The notes beneath the pieces were generated by a model, which saw only the letters and a program-made list of their open reading frames with translations, searched no databases and was not told where the DNA came from. A stretch of DNA of 64,000 nucleotides from Zizania palustris. Lineage: Eukaryota > Streptophyta > Magnoliopsida > Poales > Poaceae. Where the stretch lies: positions 17,017,116 through 17,081,115 of the forward strand of contig JAAALK010000082.1 in assembly GCA_019279435.1 (NCBI GenBank), given 5' to 3'. Both the position numbers and the translations under genes were made by a program. This document shows, one piece after another, positions 21,144-33,192 of the stretch (position 1 is the first letter of the stretch; each line of letters opens with the position of its first letter).

Positions 21144-22669
21144 TGATGATACATAGATTAGCACATCTGACTAATTGATGATTATGTTTTATAGATCATA
21201 GACACAGAGATGTCAAATCAGTGATATGGATGAATGTTGGTGAACATGGTGTTGGATATATCCACTTGACATACTGTTTGGATTGTTATTGTGATGTGTC
21301 ATCAGTGGTCATCTCAAATGGTGTACCTACAGAATCCTTAGACCTGAGATCATCATTTTATTCTAAAATGCATAGTCACACACTTAGAAGCTTCCTAATG
21401 TTATTCCGTAATTGTGTAGTTATATGGGTAGTTATAAAGGTCATTCTCAGGTGTGTTATAAAACATGTCTTAGAATGTGAGTGGTCAAGATGGAATTTAC
21501 CCCTCCTAATAACGAGAGAGATGTCTCTAAGCCCCTTGAGATAGTTGGATTGGAAAAGTGCATGACCATGTCACTATGACTAAAGAGTTAGTCATGATTG
21601 AATCCACTACTTGATCGAGTAAAATGTTGAGCTAACCAAATAGGGTGTCATGAATCTCTCTTTGATCTAGACTGATGTCATGTGGTAAAGGACTAGTGCA
21701 TGGGTATAATAAGGTTCAGAAGAAAATTTGATTTTGTATGCCTTCGAGGGTCAATATGTGTTGATAGGTCCTGCTATTGATCAACAATTCAGAAAAGGTT
21801 TCTGGTAAGTGGTCATTTGTGTATGAAACAATCGGGTCACACGCTTAAGGGGATAGATTAATAAACTTGTAGGAATCGGTTCTTATGCAAATGGGAGATT
21901 TAAGAAATTGTGCCCAAGAGAATTCAAGGTGAACCAGAAGTTCAGGGCTAATCTTAGATATCTCATTTTTGGACGAACTAGAAGTTCTAGTTGCGAACTA
22001 GAATTTTCGCGTCAAATTAAATCATGAACAGAACACATAAATCAAATGTTCTGGTTGTGAACCGAAAGTTCTGGATTAGATACAAAACGTTCAAACCGGA
22101 AGTTTCGGTCAGGAATTAATTTGATATAGAATGATAAAACCAGAAGTTCTAGTTCTGAACCAGAAGTTCCAGTCCAAACAAAACAGATTAGATCTATTGA
22201 GCTTTAATGTGGATTAGGGCCTAGTGCCCAGGCATTATATAAAGGGAGGAGGAGGGTGGTCATGGGTTGTTGTTGTCATTGCTAGAACCCTAGCCACCAC
22301 ACCTCTCCTCTCCCTTCCATCTCAAGAGTTGAGATTGGTTTCTCCCCAGATCTCACAATCGGTGCTAGCACGCCGATGTGAGATGATCTTATCCCTGTAG
22401 TGTGGGCTCTGTGGAGGCGTTGTTTGAATAGCGACACTCGTCGTCTTTCTCACGTGAAGATCACTAGACTTCATCGACTTGATCACTAGTGAATGGGCGG
22501 AGCGAGGTGGTGTTGAGCGAGAACACGCTTCATCAACAACTTCTTTCGTTGCACTAGTGCGTCTCATGTTAGAAAGGTAACGATCTATGAATCCTTACAT
22601 GCATGATTGCTGGGCTAAGGGGTTAAAATTTAAAATTATTGGATAGCGTAGCCTCCCCATATCCCAACA
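21144..22669 (+). repeat. Copia 3' LTR
   Basis: About 1526 bp, TGATGATACATAGATTAG...CCCAACA. It matches the inverted LTR at 46008-47469. A TATA box (TTATATAAAG, 22235-22244) is followed by a GGAGGAGG leader. 21930-22180 holds repeated AGAAGTTC(T/C)AGT-type motifs. The boundaries are inferred from the comparison of the two copies. Confidence 0.7.
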
Positions 22670-23261
22670 GGGTATACTCAAAGGACATACAACCATACAA
22701 CCATAACAATTTCAGATTCATACTATGTAGTGCTTATACACTCATACTCAACCAAAACATGTGAAATAGGGATTTTATCCCTCGAGAGGCTTGAACATAT
22801 CTAAATCATGTGCATATGTCTCATGTGTCAATGATTTGGTATTAGATCCAGCGCTACTCTCAATCACACAAATCATCTGCAAGGATACCCTTTTAGTCCA
22901 ATTCTCGAAAAAATCCTAATAGTTGGCATACCACATAAGGGATTGATGTGGTTCAACCTAGGGGTGACAACCGATTAGATGGGGCCTTTACTAGAGATAG
23001 GTCTAATTTTTGACCCATGAGTCCATCGAGTCAAAGCTAGGTTTAAATCGGGATCAGGTTTATGTCTGTTATTTGACCTGTGGGTTCCCACGTCCCCAGC
23101 CCAATAAAAAAAGGCATAATCTCATCCTCTATTCTAGTCTACTCTACAAGGCAATATAAACTCTCAAGTAGACTCCTACATAGCCTAGGCCATTAGTATC
23201 CTACTACATGCAGCCTGGCCCATGACCTCGCTAGACTATGTTGTCTGTTGTCGTCCTCGTC

Positions 23262-23425
23262 GGACCACGTAACCTTCCCATGGACCATGTTGTCATTCCA
23301 CTGTGCCACTTTCCCCATCCCCACTGCATGCATCATCAGACCACATAACCTTCCCATGGACCATGTTGTCGTCCCACTGTGCCGCTTTCCCCCAGCCCCA
23401 CTGCATGCATTGCCTGCCCCTGTCC
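23262..23425. repeat. Two-copy tandem repeat, ~78 bp
   Basis: The block AACCTTCCCATGGACCATGT followed by TTGTC(A/G)T(T/C)CCACTGTGCC and CCCCACTGCATGCAT occurs at about 23271 and 23346, with small differences. CATGCATG-rich. Confidence 0.7.
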
Positions 23426-24844
23426 CTACTAGAGCATGCCACCATCCCACTAGAGCATGCCCCATCCATGCATGACTTCCCAACCCTCCCCACTAGACAC
23501 AAGTGTCACATCACCATCCTCACCGACCCCAAGTCCCACCATTGCTAGGGACTTGCACTCTATCTTTGCTAGACTAGATCTATAAACTCTTTGAGTGTGT
23601 CGCTAGTCAAATCTTCTGCCTTAAGCGCCACTAGATAGATCTATAGCTTTGGTGCTGCCATAACACCTCTACCACCAATGATAGCCCCTGCCTATCCGAT
23701 CGCTTCTACTGATGTCCCTGTCGCCCCCCATCAGCCACCTCTTGCTACCCTAGTAGTTGGGTTTGTAGGGGACCCACCTATAGGGGTGGAGCTAGGAATA
23801 GAATATGAGGGGGGTCCATTAATCAATATTAACAATAATATTTAATTATCCTTAGTATATATAATAATTATTGTAACATATGTTTTACAATAAAAATCAA
23901 TATCTTCTATAGTAATTCTTTACTAGTTTTATACCAAAAAATATTATCTTAATAGTCACAATTGATATTGAAAGACTTATGACTAACCTTAATAAACTTT
24001 ATAAGTATAATATTTTTACTTTAAATAATTCATTTTTCATGTCAAGGAGAGAGTCAACAACAAAAAATCATGTAAGGTTGTGTCGTAAGTTCCATAGGTA
24101 TGACCTAGATCCATCCAAGCCATCAAGGAAAAAACAAACGCAAAATTATAGCAAAAATTTTGCACAAACATATTCCCCTATCACTGGTCATTCCTTGTCT
24201 TGGTGTGTCCCCGAGAAAGCACAAACTAAGATAGGGATGCAAGTATGCAACGTGGGGTGCACGCTAGCATAGCTTAGGTCTGGTTTGGCTACTCTGGGAG
24301 CCACCTAGGCAGCAGTGCAGCGCTCGTTGGAAGAGGAGGGTCGCTTTGGTGAAAATCGGTAGAGGGCTAGGCCATTGTGTGCCCCCTTCTATCCGCTCTT
24401 GCCCACCGGGTTTACGGGGACCCGACGGGCTCAAGTTTGGGTTAAGATTTCTACCCATGGGGACATGTGGGTCGGGTCCAGGTGGGAATGAGTTCACATT
24501 TGGTATTAGCTTACCTGAACTCAGCCTATCCTAACCCATTGCCACCCCTAGTTCAACCAAATACATTATGAAAATCATGTGCAACTTTGACATCATCGTT
24601 CTAGTCAGGACCATCTTCATCTTCTAGAGTCTTTCCTTTATTGCCATAAGTTACATGCTCACACTTCCACTCAAACCTAGAGCTAAATGGTTCTACTTTA
24701 AATACGTTGAGGCACAATAGTTGACTGGACATCATGCATTGGTGAGTTCCTATTTGGAAGGTTGCAATTTCTAACTTTAGTCTTGACAATGACATAGACA
24801 CTATCTAGTTTCCCGAATGCCTATAGCGGTTGAGTCATGACCAA

Positions 24845-25185
24845 CACTCCATGATCCGCTCTAGAGTTGCCACTTCAATTCACTGATTAGTTTTATGCCC
24901 CAATATCCGCTCAGGGATAGCATGACCGTCTTATGATCCGCCTTGAACTATCCATTTTATCGACCATCAACCTGGTTTATGACTCGTTTTAGACTAAGGG
25001 ATAGCTCACTACTAGATCACTCACAAATCACCATTTGCTAATTATCTCCCAAGTGCATATGGTAGTCAAGGTGTGCCCAACGTTCCATGATCCTCTCTAG
25101 CTAGAACTATCTCCTAGCTGGTTGATTTCTGCACCCTTTGACCAACTCGTCATGCGATTGTCTTATGATTTGCTCTAGACTATGG
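24845..25185. repeat. Degenerate repeat of ATGATCCGCTCTAGACTA
   Basis: Five loose copies of a (C/T)(A/T)TATGATCCGCTCTAGA-like motif occur near 24848, 24930, 24975, 25090 and 25160, spaced 45-115 bp. Weak. Confidence 0.3.
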
Positions 25186-26599
25186 GGTTGTCTTACTACT
25201 ATGAAACTCAAGGGCTCCGCTCTCATTGAAATACTCTTAAATTTATAGTTACATGTTATGAGATCCCCGAAATCTTGTGACGTTAGAAGTTCAATATACA
25301 TGTAAGCGACTTAATTTCCCTGTGCAGTGAACCATGGCTATACCAAGTCTAGGGCACATTTTCATAATGTTTAATCACTCAAATATTTAATTAAGACTCC
25401 AAAAAGATGAACAGAAGAAAGAACCTTACATTTCCGCAAAATATGTCCATATAACATAAGTCTCCTATACATATTCTACATGATTACTTTGCACTGTCAC
25501 AAAATTCCATATCTTCAATGAGGATAACCATATATCACATAATGAACACAGGATATTTATAACCAAATTAATATCACACATTAACTTATATTTCATTATC
25601 TCGAAGAAACTACATAGCTAAAACAAAGTTCCATAAGAGACTAATTCTCTAACTTGTAACTTATAGCTAATTTGTTGTTGACTTCTAAATTGCTTAAGGC
25701 TCCTTTTACTGAGACCTTGTACTCCTTAGCTTGAATAGTGTCCCATGGAGATTTTTTCTATTTACCCACCATGAATTTCTTAAGGCTATATGTGTCTAGT
25801 TTTGCATCCTCTTTTATTGTCACCTTATACTCCACCCTGAACAAAAATAAGTCAGTATAATATCTACCGTGGTTATATGTGTAAAAAGGAAGATGACTAG
25901 GAAAACATATTATTGATGTTAAAATAGAATGTGTATATTGTGCCAACTTCTAACGAGTTATCTCAAAGAAATTGGTCAAAACCAATAGTTAGATAACACC
26001 ATCCATCCAGACTTTATGCACCACCTTTGGAATTACCTCAGACCCTGCTGCTATCACGTTAATCTCGGTGGTCTACTGGTGTTAGTGAGGTGTAATGTAC
26101 TATAACAATAAAATTTAAACAAAAGCTAGTTACATAAAGTGATATGCATATATGATATAGGTAAACACCGATGTGTGTAATAACTTAGCACCGACTTCTT
26201 ATTGATGATCGCTTATTTATTGTGTACGTAGATATAACAAAATATTAGAGTATAAATCTTCCGAGATGTCTTATAAAAGAGCATTCTTTGTTGGAAGTTA
26301 CATTTCTTGGATTAAAAAAATAACAGTTGTATTTCAGTTGCTCCATTTGATCGGTATCGACCTTCCTAGCTATCATCTTCTCCTTCCTTTCTATCCACTA
26401 TCTGACAATTAATAAAATCATATCGGACATATCTAGTCAGCGGCGTTGTCAAACGGGCGGCGCTCATGGTTTCTCCAGCGTGCAGACATGGAACGCTCCG
26501 ACGACGGCTGCTCACGGGCACTCTGGCAGCGCTCACCGGCCTGCAGGCTCTGCATAATTTTTTCTTCATCGCAACCTGACACGCAAGACAACAATTACT

Positions 26600-27138
26600 G
26601 ATGCTTATTGACCTCTTCTTTGATTAGAGAAGCACATGCGCATGTCAGCTTTTACACGCTGTTAGTCTTGTGTGTACTGCCTAATTAACTTGGCTAATCT
26701 CGTGCTCTACTGAGTTGTATACATCCACTGGTTCGGTTCAGCAAGTGAGATCATTCCTGTCTAAGCCTTCCGTGTGTCTGAACCACGAAAGGCCCGGTTT
26801 CCATTTGGATTACAGACCTAACTAATTTTTAGGACAGCGTACAAAAAAATAATAAAAAAGAGCTCACGTATATGTATAAAGTTTTTCATTGGTCCGTAAT
26901 CTAATTGTACATCACCACTAATAAACCCCAAAATAAACGATAATCATTGGACCGGTAACACCTTCTGGAGTAAAACTTCTTGACCAAAACGAGGATCTCC
27001 CAAATCAGCCCAACATCCGCAGCAAGGATCAAATCATCGAGCTGATTGATGATGTTGCCTTGTCCATCCATTTGCGTCCCATCTCCTCTGCAGCACAGAT
27101 TTGGATCGGTTCCACATTCTCCACCCTCTACAATTTAT
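26600..27138. other. Unassigned intergenic sequence
   Basis: No feature seen beyond ordinary AT-rich sequence. Confidence 0.4.
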
Positions 27139-27478
27139 GGGTATTTGGACAAAATTTTAGCCAACATCATATCCAATATTTAGATACTATTTTAGAGTAT
27201 TAGAGTATTAAATGTAAACTATTTACAAAACTCATTTATAATGAGCGGATTATTCACAAGACGAATCTAATGAGCCTAATTACATCATGATTTGATAATG
27301 TGGTTCTACAGTAAACATTTGCTAAACATGGATTAATTAGACTTAATAAATTCGTCTTGCGAATTATCCTCCAATTTTACAATTATTTTTATAAGTTGTT
27401 CATGTTTAGTCCTTCAAATTGATATTTAAACATCTCATGTAACACGGGCTAAAATTTAACCACTTGATCTAAACAACC
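27139..27478. mobile_element. MITE-like element
   Basis: The ends are imperfect inverted repeats: GGGTATTTGGACAAAATTTTAGCC on the left (over 20 bases, shared in part) against the complement of the right end GGTTGTTTAGATCAAGTG...TTTTAGCC. The interior TACAGTAAACATTTGCTAA and GGATTAATTAGACTTAATAA is a repeat I recognise as very common in grass genomes. Superfamily (hAT-like or PIF-like) is not settled; no convincing target duplication was found. Confidence 0.65.
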
Positions 27479-27789
27479 TCTTAGCATAGATTCGGATTTA
27501 ATATGAATAAAAATAAATCTAGATATCACTATTTACCATATTTTATTTTAGATTCAAATATGAATACAATTTTTTTAATGCAAATACCAAATGAATAGCT
27601 CGAATACAAATCTAGATGTTTAGTAAGTTCAACTTAATTTTTTTGTGTTGCATACGGAATTTTTGGCATGAGGTGCAAAAGATAAAAAATTTATTTGCCG
27701 AGCGTAAGCACTGAACAAAAATAAATTGTTTATTGAGTGTCTTGAATTTAACACTTGGCAAACATTTTTTATTTTGTATCAAATGTGCT

Positions 27790-28608
27790 TTTCCTTTTTT
27801 ATTAACAAATTTTGTCAATTTTTTAAATTTAGTGGGTACGGTCTTAAAAAAGACTCCAAAATGTTAATATATTTTTTCTCTAAATTTTAGTTCATTATTT
27901 TATACTCTTGCCGTTCAAATTTGACCTATTTCGCTATAAATCCTAAAAAACACTTAATGAATTAAAAATAGTAAACTAACACAAAAATATACCAAAATTT
28001 TATATGAGATAAGCTATATTGTATTTTGATTGTAAAAAAGTTTCAAGTTCAAACAAAAATGTAATCATCGATATGATTTCAAACTTAACACATTCCTTCT
28101 CTAAACCATAATTCTTCTTGGAGAATCTCCGATTTGTTAACATCCTATATGACAACTTTCTCAAAAACATTTATAAATTCTTATCACGATATCTATGTAT
28201 AATATCATAACGATATTATAAGACTTGTGTTTTTCATATTTCATTTGGTTTTTTAAATTAAAACTATTAAGCTCAACATTGTCTATTAAGTGTCACAACT
28301 TATATTTTTTAATTTTTTATTCTAATTTAGTTGTTAAGGCCTACAAATAGACTCAAAATATGAATATGGTTTTTCCATAAATTTTGATTCATTATTTTAG
28401 ACACTTACAGTTCAAATATCACATATTTCAATTTAAATCCTAGAAACAAACATAATGAATTAAAAAACAGTAAACTGGCCAAGAAAAATAGTAATTTTTA
28501 TATGAGATAAGTTATATTGTATTTTGATTGTAAAAAAGTTCCAAACTCAAACAAATATTTAACCATCGATATGCTTTCAAGCCTAACTCATTTCTTCTCT
28601 AAACCATA
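27790..28608. repeat. AT-rich ~495-bp tandem array, left part
   Basis: The landmark AATGAATTAAAAA(T/C)AGTAAACT appears near 27957 and 28451 (left) and 40478, 40752 and 41248 (right). With the Tat element removed the steps are about 495, 500, 274 and 496 bp, so one unit has an internal deletion. Units also share GTATTTTGATTGTAAAAAAG and CTTCTCTAAACC. No coding capacity. Confidence 0.75.
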
Positions 28609-29103
28609 TGTTGGCGTAAAAGATTACGCTAACAGGTTTCTGTAGAAAAGAAACTAACAAACGAAGTGTTTGTGAAGCAAACTGTTCTAAGCCTCCGAAA
28701 GGATAATAGCTTAGAATAGTTCGAAAGTGTGTATTGAATCACTTGTATTCGGTCCCTATTACAGGGTGAAATGGGGGGTATTTATAGGCCTAAACATTAA
28801 GGAAAAGACCTATTTACCCCTCTATTACAACCGACATTAAGGAAACTATTCGGTTTCCTTAATAGGGCTAAAATGGTAAAAGACTAATCTAATAAGAAAG
28901 AAGATAAGTCTTCCATCTTAGCTGGCAGAAAAGATCCTGAAGGGCTTTAGTTCGAAGACATACTTCGAACCAATGCCTGTCTTCGGGCTTCGAACAGGGT
29001 TCCGAGTATCTTCGAAGATGATCTTCGGAGAATCTTCGAACTGGTTGACTGCCTTCATGCATCTTCGACAATAACCCTGAAGATGAGATATTTTCCCCCA
29101 ACA
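28609..29103 (-). repeat. 3' LTR of the Tat element
   Basis: TGTTGGCGTAAAAGATT...CCCCCAACA. A minus-strand TATAAATA lies at the complement of 28779-28786. Only one base, in the C/T run before the terminal CAACA, differs from the other LTR. Confidence 0.95.
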
Positions 29104-29116
29104 GTAGCCCCTCGAA
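29104..29116 (-). other. Probable polypurine tract, Tat element
   Basis: The minus strand reads TTCGAGGGGCTAC directly before the 3' LTR. The GAGGGG core fits, but it is a weak tract. Confidence 0.4.
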
Positions 29117-29431
29117 TACGCTTCTCCGTTCGACCTGTAACGTTAGGAGAGCAGTATACGAAAAGAAAAGATAACCAATCATAGGGGTTATTGGTTTTTA
29201 TTTTATCTCCGAAATGCATGAAGATATGAACTTCGAATTAGTCTTAAGGTAGTTACTTTTTGAACTATCTTAGAATTGACTCAGGAAGTTCGAAAGTCTT
29301 CTTAGACTTAGAAGAAATAGCCGTTAGTTTCTGTTTCCAACGGAAACTGTAGCAGGCGTTAATTTCGCGAAAGAAGTAACGGCAGGAATGCGAAACGACA
29401 TGGATTAACGGTAAGAAAATGAAGTTTAGGC

Positions 29432-29438
29432 TATAAAT
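29432..29438 (+). promoter_or_regulatory. TATA box of the antisense gene in the Tat element
   Basis: GGCTATAAATTAAGGGC lies about 125 bp before the plus-strand start codon at 29559, outside the LTR. A pyrimidine-rich start-site-like stretch (ACCTTTTCACCGCTTTCTCAC) follows about 30 bp downstream. It is a textbook core-promoter layout for a transcript opposite to the retroelement. Confidence 0.6.
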
Positions 29439-29558
29439 TAAGGGCCTAGAAGTTACCCGGTTACCTTTTCACCGCTTTCTCACAATCAAAAGATTTCTGA
29501 GCCCCTTGAGTTCTTAAACCCTAGCCTCCGGTTCCTCCAAAGCGATCCAGAGATTGCA

Positions 29559-32500
29559 ATGGCGAAGACCAAGGGATCAGCGCCTCCGTCGATTGTGGCT
29601 CGGCAACAGGCGGCAGCAGCGGCAGCAGCAACGTTGGCGGCAATACCTTCGGTGGCCGCAGCAACATCTATGGCGGCTAGAGGGGGAAATCCCCAAATCT
29701 CTGCTGACCAAGGTTTGTGCCCCCCGTCAACCAAGTATTTAGATCAATCCTTCCAGTTGGGGCCTTCGACCTGCAAGAGAGAGTCCTTGACAATCGCAGT
29801 AGGAGGGAATATTGGTGCGGGAGTTATGATTCGTAAGCCGGGGAAAGAAGTAATTCCAGTGCCAAGACCTGGAGAAGTGGTAGTGTTTGAAGCCTTCTTC
29901 GAAGCAGGCTTGGGTCTCCCTGCAGTGGACTTCTTGGCGGAGGTACTCGACCTATTCCATGTAACCCTCCCCCAACTATCTCCGAATGCAGTAGCTAGAT
30001 TAGCTATTTTTGAGTGGGCCTTGAGAGCCGAAGGATGTGAAGGGAGGGCTGAAATCTTCGCTGCATTACATAGAGCAACCTGCCAGCCGAAAACCTTCGT
30101 AACTCCCGAAGGTGAAAAAGTAGTAATATCTTTTGGCAGTATCAACTTTAGACTTCGGGATGAGTATGCCCTTCGATTTCCTGCCAAAGCTATCAACGCC
30201 AGATGGTACACCGATTGGATCCTGAAATGGTTCTATGCCGAAGTTGGGGCAAGCAATCCTCTGGCTGGACCTCTTAAAGAAATCCAATTCCGAAAGGAAG
30301 CTTTGGTGCGACCCGACGAAGGCCAATTCGAAGCCCGTCTGAACCTGCTTGAAAAAGTTAGCCGAAGGCTTAGTATGCGAGACTTGGCTGAAGAATTCAT
30401 CGGTCTTCAAATTCCTCCACTGATGGCCAACTGGCCTATCATCTTCGAAGATGACTCCGAAGGCGGTCTTCGCAAAATTAACTTGACTTCAAGTCCTACA
30501 GGTAACTTCGAAACCAACATGCATTATACATATTTACTTCGAAGAAAAAACTAACTTGAATTATTTATTTTGCAGTTTCTTCAGCCCCTGTTACTTCAGA
30601 ACAGATTATAAGGGCTTCGGAAAAGATCTTGGGTGCTTCAACTCCGACTGAGAAAGAGTGGCGAATTAAACTGGTTGGGAGTTGGGAGAGATTTAACAGA
30701 ATATGGGGAATGCTGAAACTCACTCCTCCCCCTCTGATGGATTGGGCGCCTTTGGAGAAAGGGCCTCAGAAAAGGAAAGTCGAAGCTGGAACTTCAAGTT
30801 CAGCAAAAACTCCGGTGAAGAAGGTGGCTCGGAAGCCGAAGAACCTCGCACCTTCAGATCCTGCACCTTCGAGCTCAAGAGCTTCGGTTTCCGACTCCCA
30901 AGAAGAAACGGGGAGATTGCTTGTGCACCTAATGGAAGAGAATGAAACTGAAAGGGCCGCACAAGCCGAAGTACCTGCGAATGTACCGGAGTCTGGAGAT
31001 AATGTTGATCAACCAAGGACTTCGATAGTTCAAGAAGATGCAACTCAGGACGGAGTTCCTGTGAATGAAAGTGGGGTCGAAGTCACTATGGCTTCGATTC
31101 CCGAAGAAGCAACGAGGACTGCCCAGGACGATGCTCCTGTAGTCCAAGATTTAACGGCTGATTCGGATGATGACTTCATTTTTGATCCTCCGATCAGTCC
31201 TGTGCTCGATCTCCCGGAGAATGCCGAAGGTAGATTTCGCATAATTCATATCAATTTCTGCACAATTATACAATGTATAATATTTTTGTTTTTGCAGAGC
31301 CTCCCGTTGTCGAAGTACCTCACGAAGATACAATTCAAAGGCCTTCGACAACTTCGGAGCCACACCCGGAGGTTACTCAACAGGGGCCCGGAAGAGGTAA
31401 AAGACACATAGAGCCTCTCCCTACTCAAGGATCGACTTCATCTGAGTCAACAGATGAAAGTGAATCAACTGAGGGGGGGCCATCTTCAGAAGTTCCAAGG
31501 GCCTCAGAAGAACTCTCTGGACCTTCGCTAAGCAGAGCTGATCAGAAGGCTTCGGTAATGCTTCCTCTCTTAACTCCTTTTTTGGAGGAGAGAACCGGAC
31601 TTCGGACTCTGGTTAAACCTTTGGGTGAAGCCAGTCGCAAAGTCGGGGAAACAGAACTGGTAGGCCTTTTGAGCAGGGCAAAAAGTTCGGAGCTTAACAT
31701 TGCTATAGAAAGAGCAGCTTATCAGGTACAAAGCATCTTCGAATCAAATAGCGAATTATATATGAATAATTTCTTATTCCAGTTTTTCTTTTTTCTTAGC
31801 AAGCAGTTTTGGCCCGCGCTGCAGCTTTATCGGGCGAAAATGAAATTGCTCAACTTCGGGAAGAGAACGAAGCTCTTCAAAGAAATTTTAACTTCTCCGA
31901 AGGTCGAGTAGCTCAGATGGATAATATAATATTAGCAGAGCGAAGGGCTAGGCAAAGCTTAGAGGCAGCGAAAAAAGAGCTCGAAGCAGAAAGAATTGTG
32001 CTTCGAGCGGAGGTTGAAAGACTGCGGAAGGAGGATGCTGCTAAGGGGTCCGAACTTGTAAGACTCCAAGAAGAGGCTGGCCAACTCCTGACTCAAAAGA
32101 ATACTTTGACTACGGAGAATGCTAGAATTTCCGGAGTTCTAGCAGAAATGACTTCGGCCAAGGATGCACTTATTGAGGAAAAGCTCAAGTCTGAGAAGGT
32201 GGCTTCGGAGGTCATCGAGCAGATGCTAGGTGTCTTGGAGTACTTCGGTACTACTGGATCACTACCTTCGGATGACAATGTGACTCTGCTGCGCCGGTTA
32301 AAGAGGATCCAAGGAGCAGCGAAGCAAATGAAGACTGCAGGCATACGTTATGGAGAACTCTCCGGACAAGTGTCTGCCCTCGGATTGCTTCGTTACTACG
32401 AGGATTTGGGCCGAACAATCACTCCGAGCGCAGAGGGCTCCATTACCTTCGACGACGCGAGACTTTTGAATCCTTCCGAAGGCGTGACTGCCGCCTGGCG

Positions 32501-33192
32501 AGCCTTTCAAACTTCATGGAGAGCCGAAGGTCGTTCTGCGATCAAGGCTTGGATTGATGAAGGCCAACGCCAGAAGCAAGTTCGGAGCCAAGCTTCGAGC
32601 AGTCAGCCTCCTCCGAACCCGCAGGTTTAGGAATTATTTAGGATTTTTTGATTATGTAAAGCTCATGCTTGTAAACATTTATCAATGAAAGTCTTGTTTG
32701 TCATATTTTTAGGCTTTGCCTCTTATGGAAGATATCGAAGTGTTAGAGCTTAACAACGAACTTTGTTCATTGTGGAACACCTTCGAACTTCTAAAGAGTT
32801 ATAAGCGTCCTCGATTTCTTATTCCTCGAGATGACTCCGGCGTAATTGCGCCCGAAGTAATCAAAGACGTATTGTCTTATATTAAAGAGGAAGATAAAGA
32901 GGTTGACGCAAACACCTCGTCTTCTGAAGACACTAACTGGTCTGAAGACGAAGGTGAAGCTCGAAATAAAAGATCTGAAGATCTTAGAAGCTGGGAAAAA
33001 AGCCCCGAGCGGCTTCGAACTTGGGCCGAGCTTCAACAAGAGCAGAAGGATTTTAGAGCTTCGAGGGGGAGGAAGAGAGTTAAACGTAAAGTTCTTAGAA
33101 CTTCCGATGTTGGAACTAGTCGTTCCACCCCTAGCTCTCGGGACCGAAGAGGTCTTCGATTCCTTCTTGGTATAGATACCAATTTTTCATAG
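29559..33192 (+). CDS. Antisense protein of the Tat element (putative gypsy-type transposon family), five exons
   Basis: Exons 29559-30501, 30576-31229, 31298-31725, 31800-32624 and 32713-33192 join in frame at GT-AG sites (1109 aa). The last donor (GTTTAG) is weak; without it the protein ends at a TAG at 32630 after about 951 aa. After a Met-Ala-Lys start and an Ala-rich stretch, residues ~100-310 (FEAGLGLPAVDFLAEVLDLF; AIFEWALRAEGCEGRAEIFA) match the plant family known as 'putative gypsy type transposon' (Transposase_28). The middle is Ser/Pro/Glu-rich; residues ~676-800 form a long coiled coil (ELEAERIVLRAEVERL). Its role is unknown; it is not a transposase in the catalytic sense. It is transcribed against gag-pol and all exons are open, so it appears intact. 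Confidence 0.8.

Larger units (their letters stand above)
22670..26599. other. Unassigned intergenic sequence
   Basis: No coding region, LTR pair or RNA gene is supported. Short repeats are listed separately. Stretches near 22670-22960 and 23790-24000 look like old repeat debris, but I cannot assign a family. The ORFs (for example 23979-24272 and 24264-24497) lack codon structure or recognisable motifs. Confidence 0.5.

Noticed and set aside
23262..23425. CRISPR-like repeat
   Set aside because: Only two copies, no spacers, plant nuclear context.
29559..33192. Calling the antisense gene a DNA transposase
   Set aside because: The family name contains 'transposase/gypsy type transposon', but no catalytic DDE core is visible and it sits inside an LTR element.
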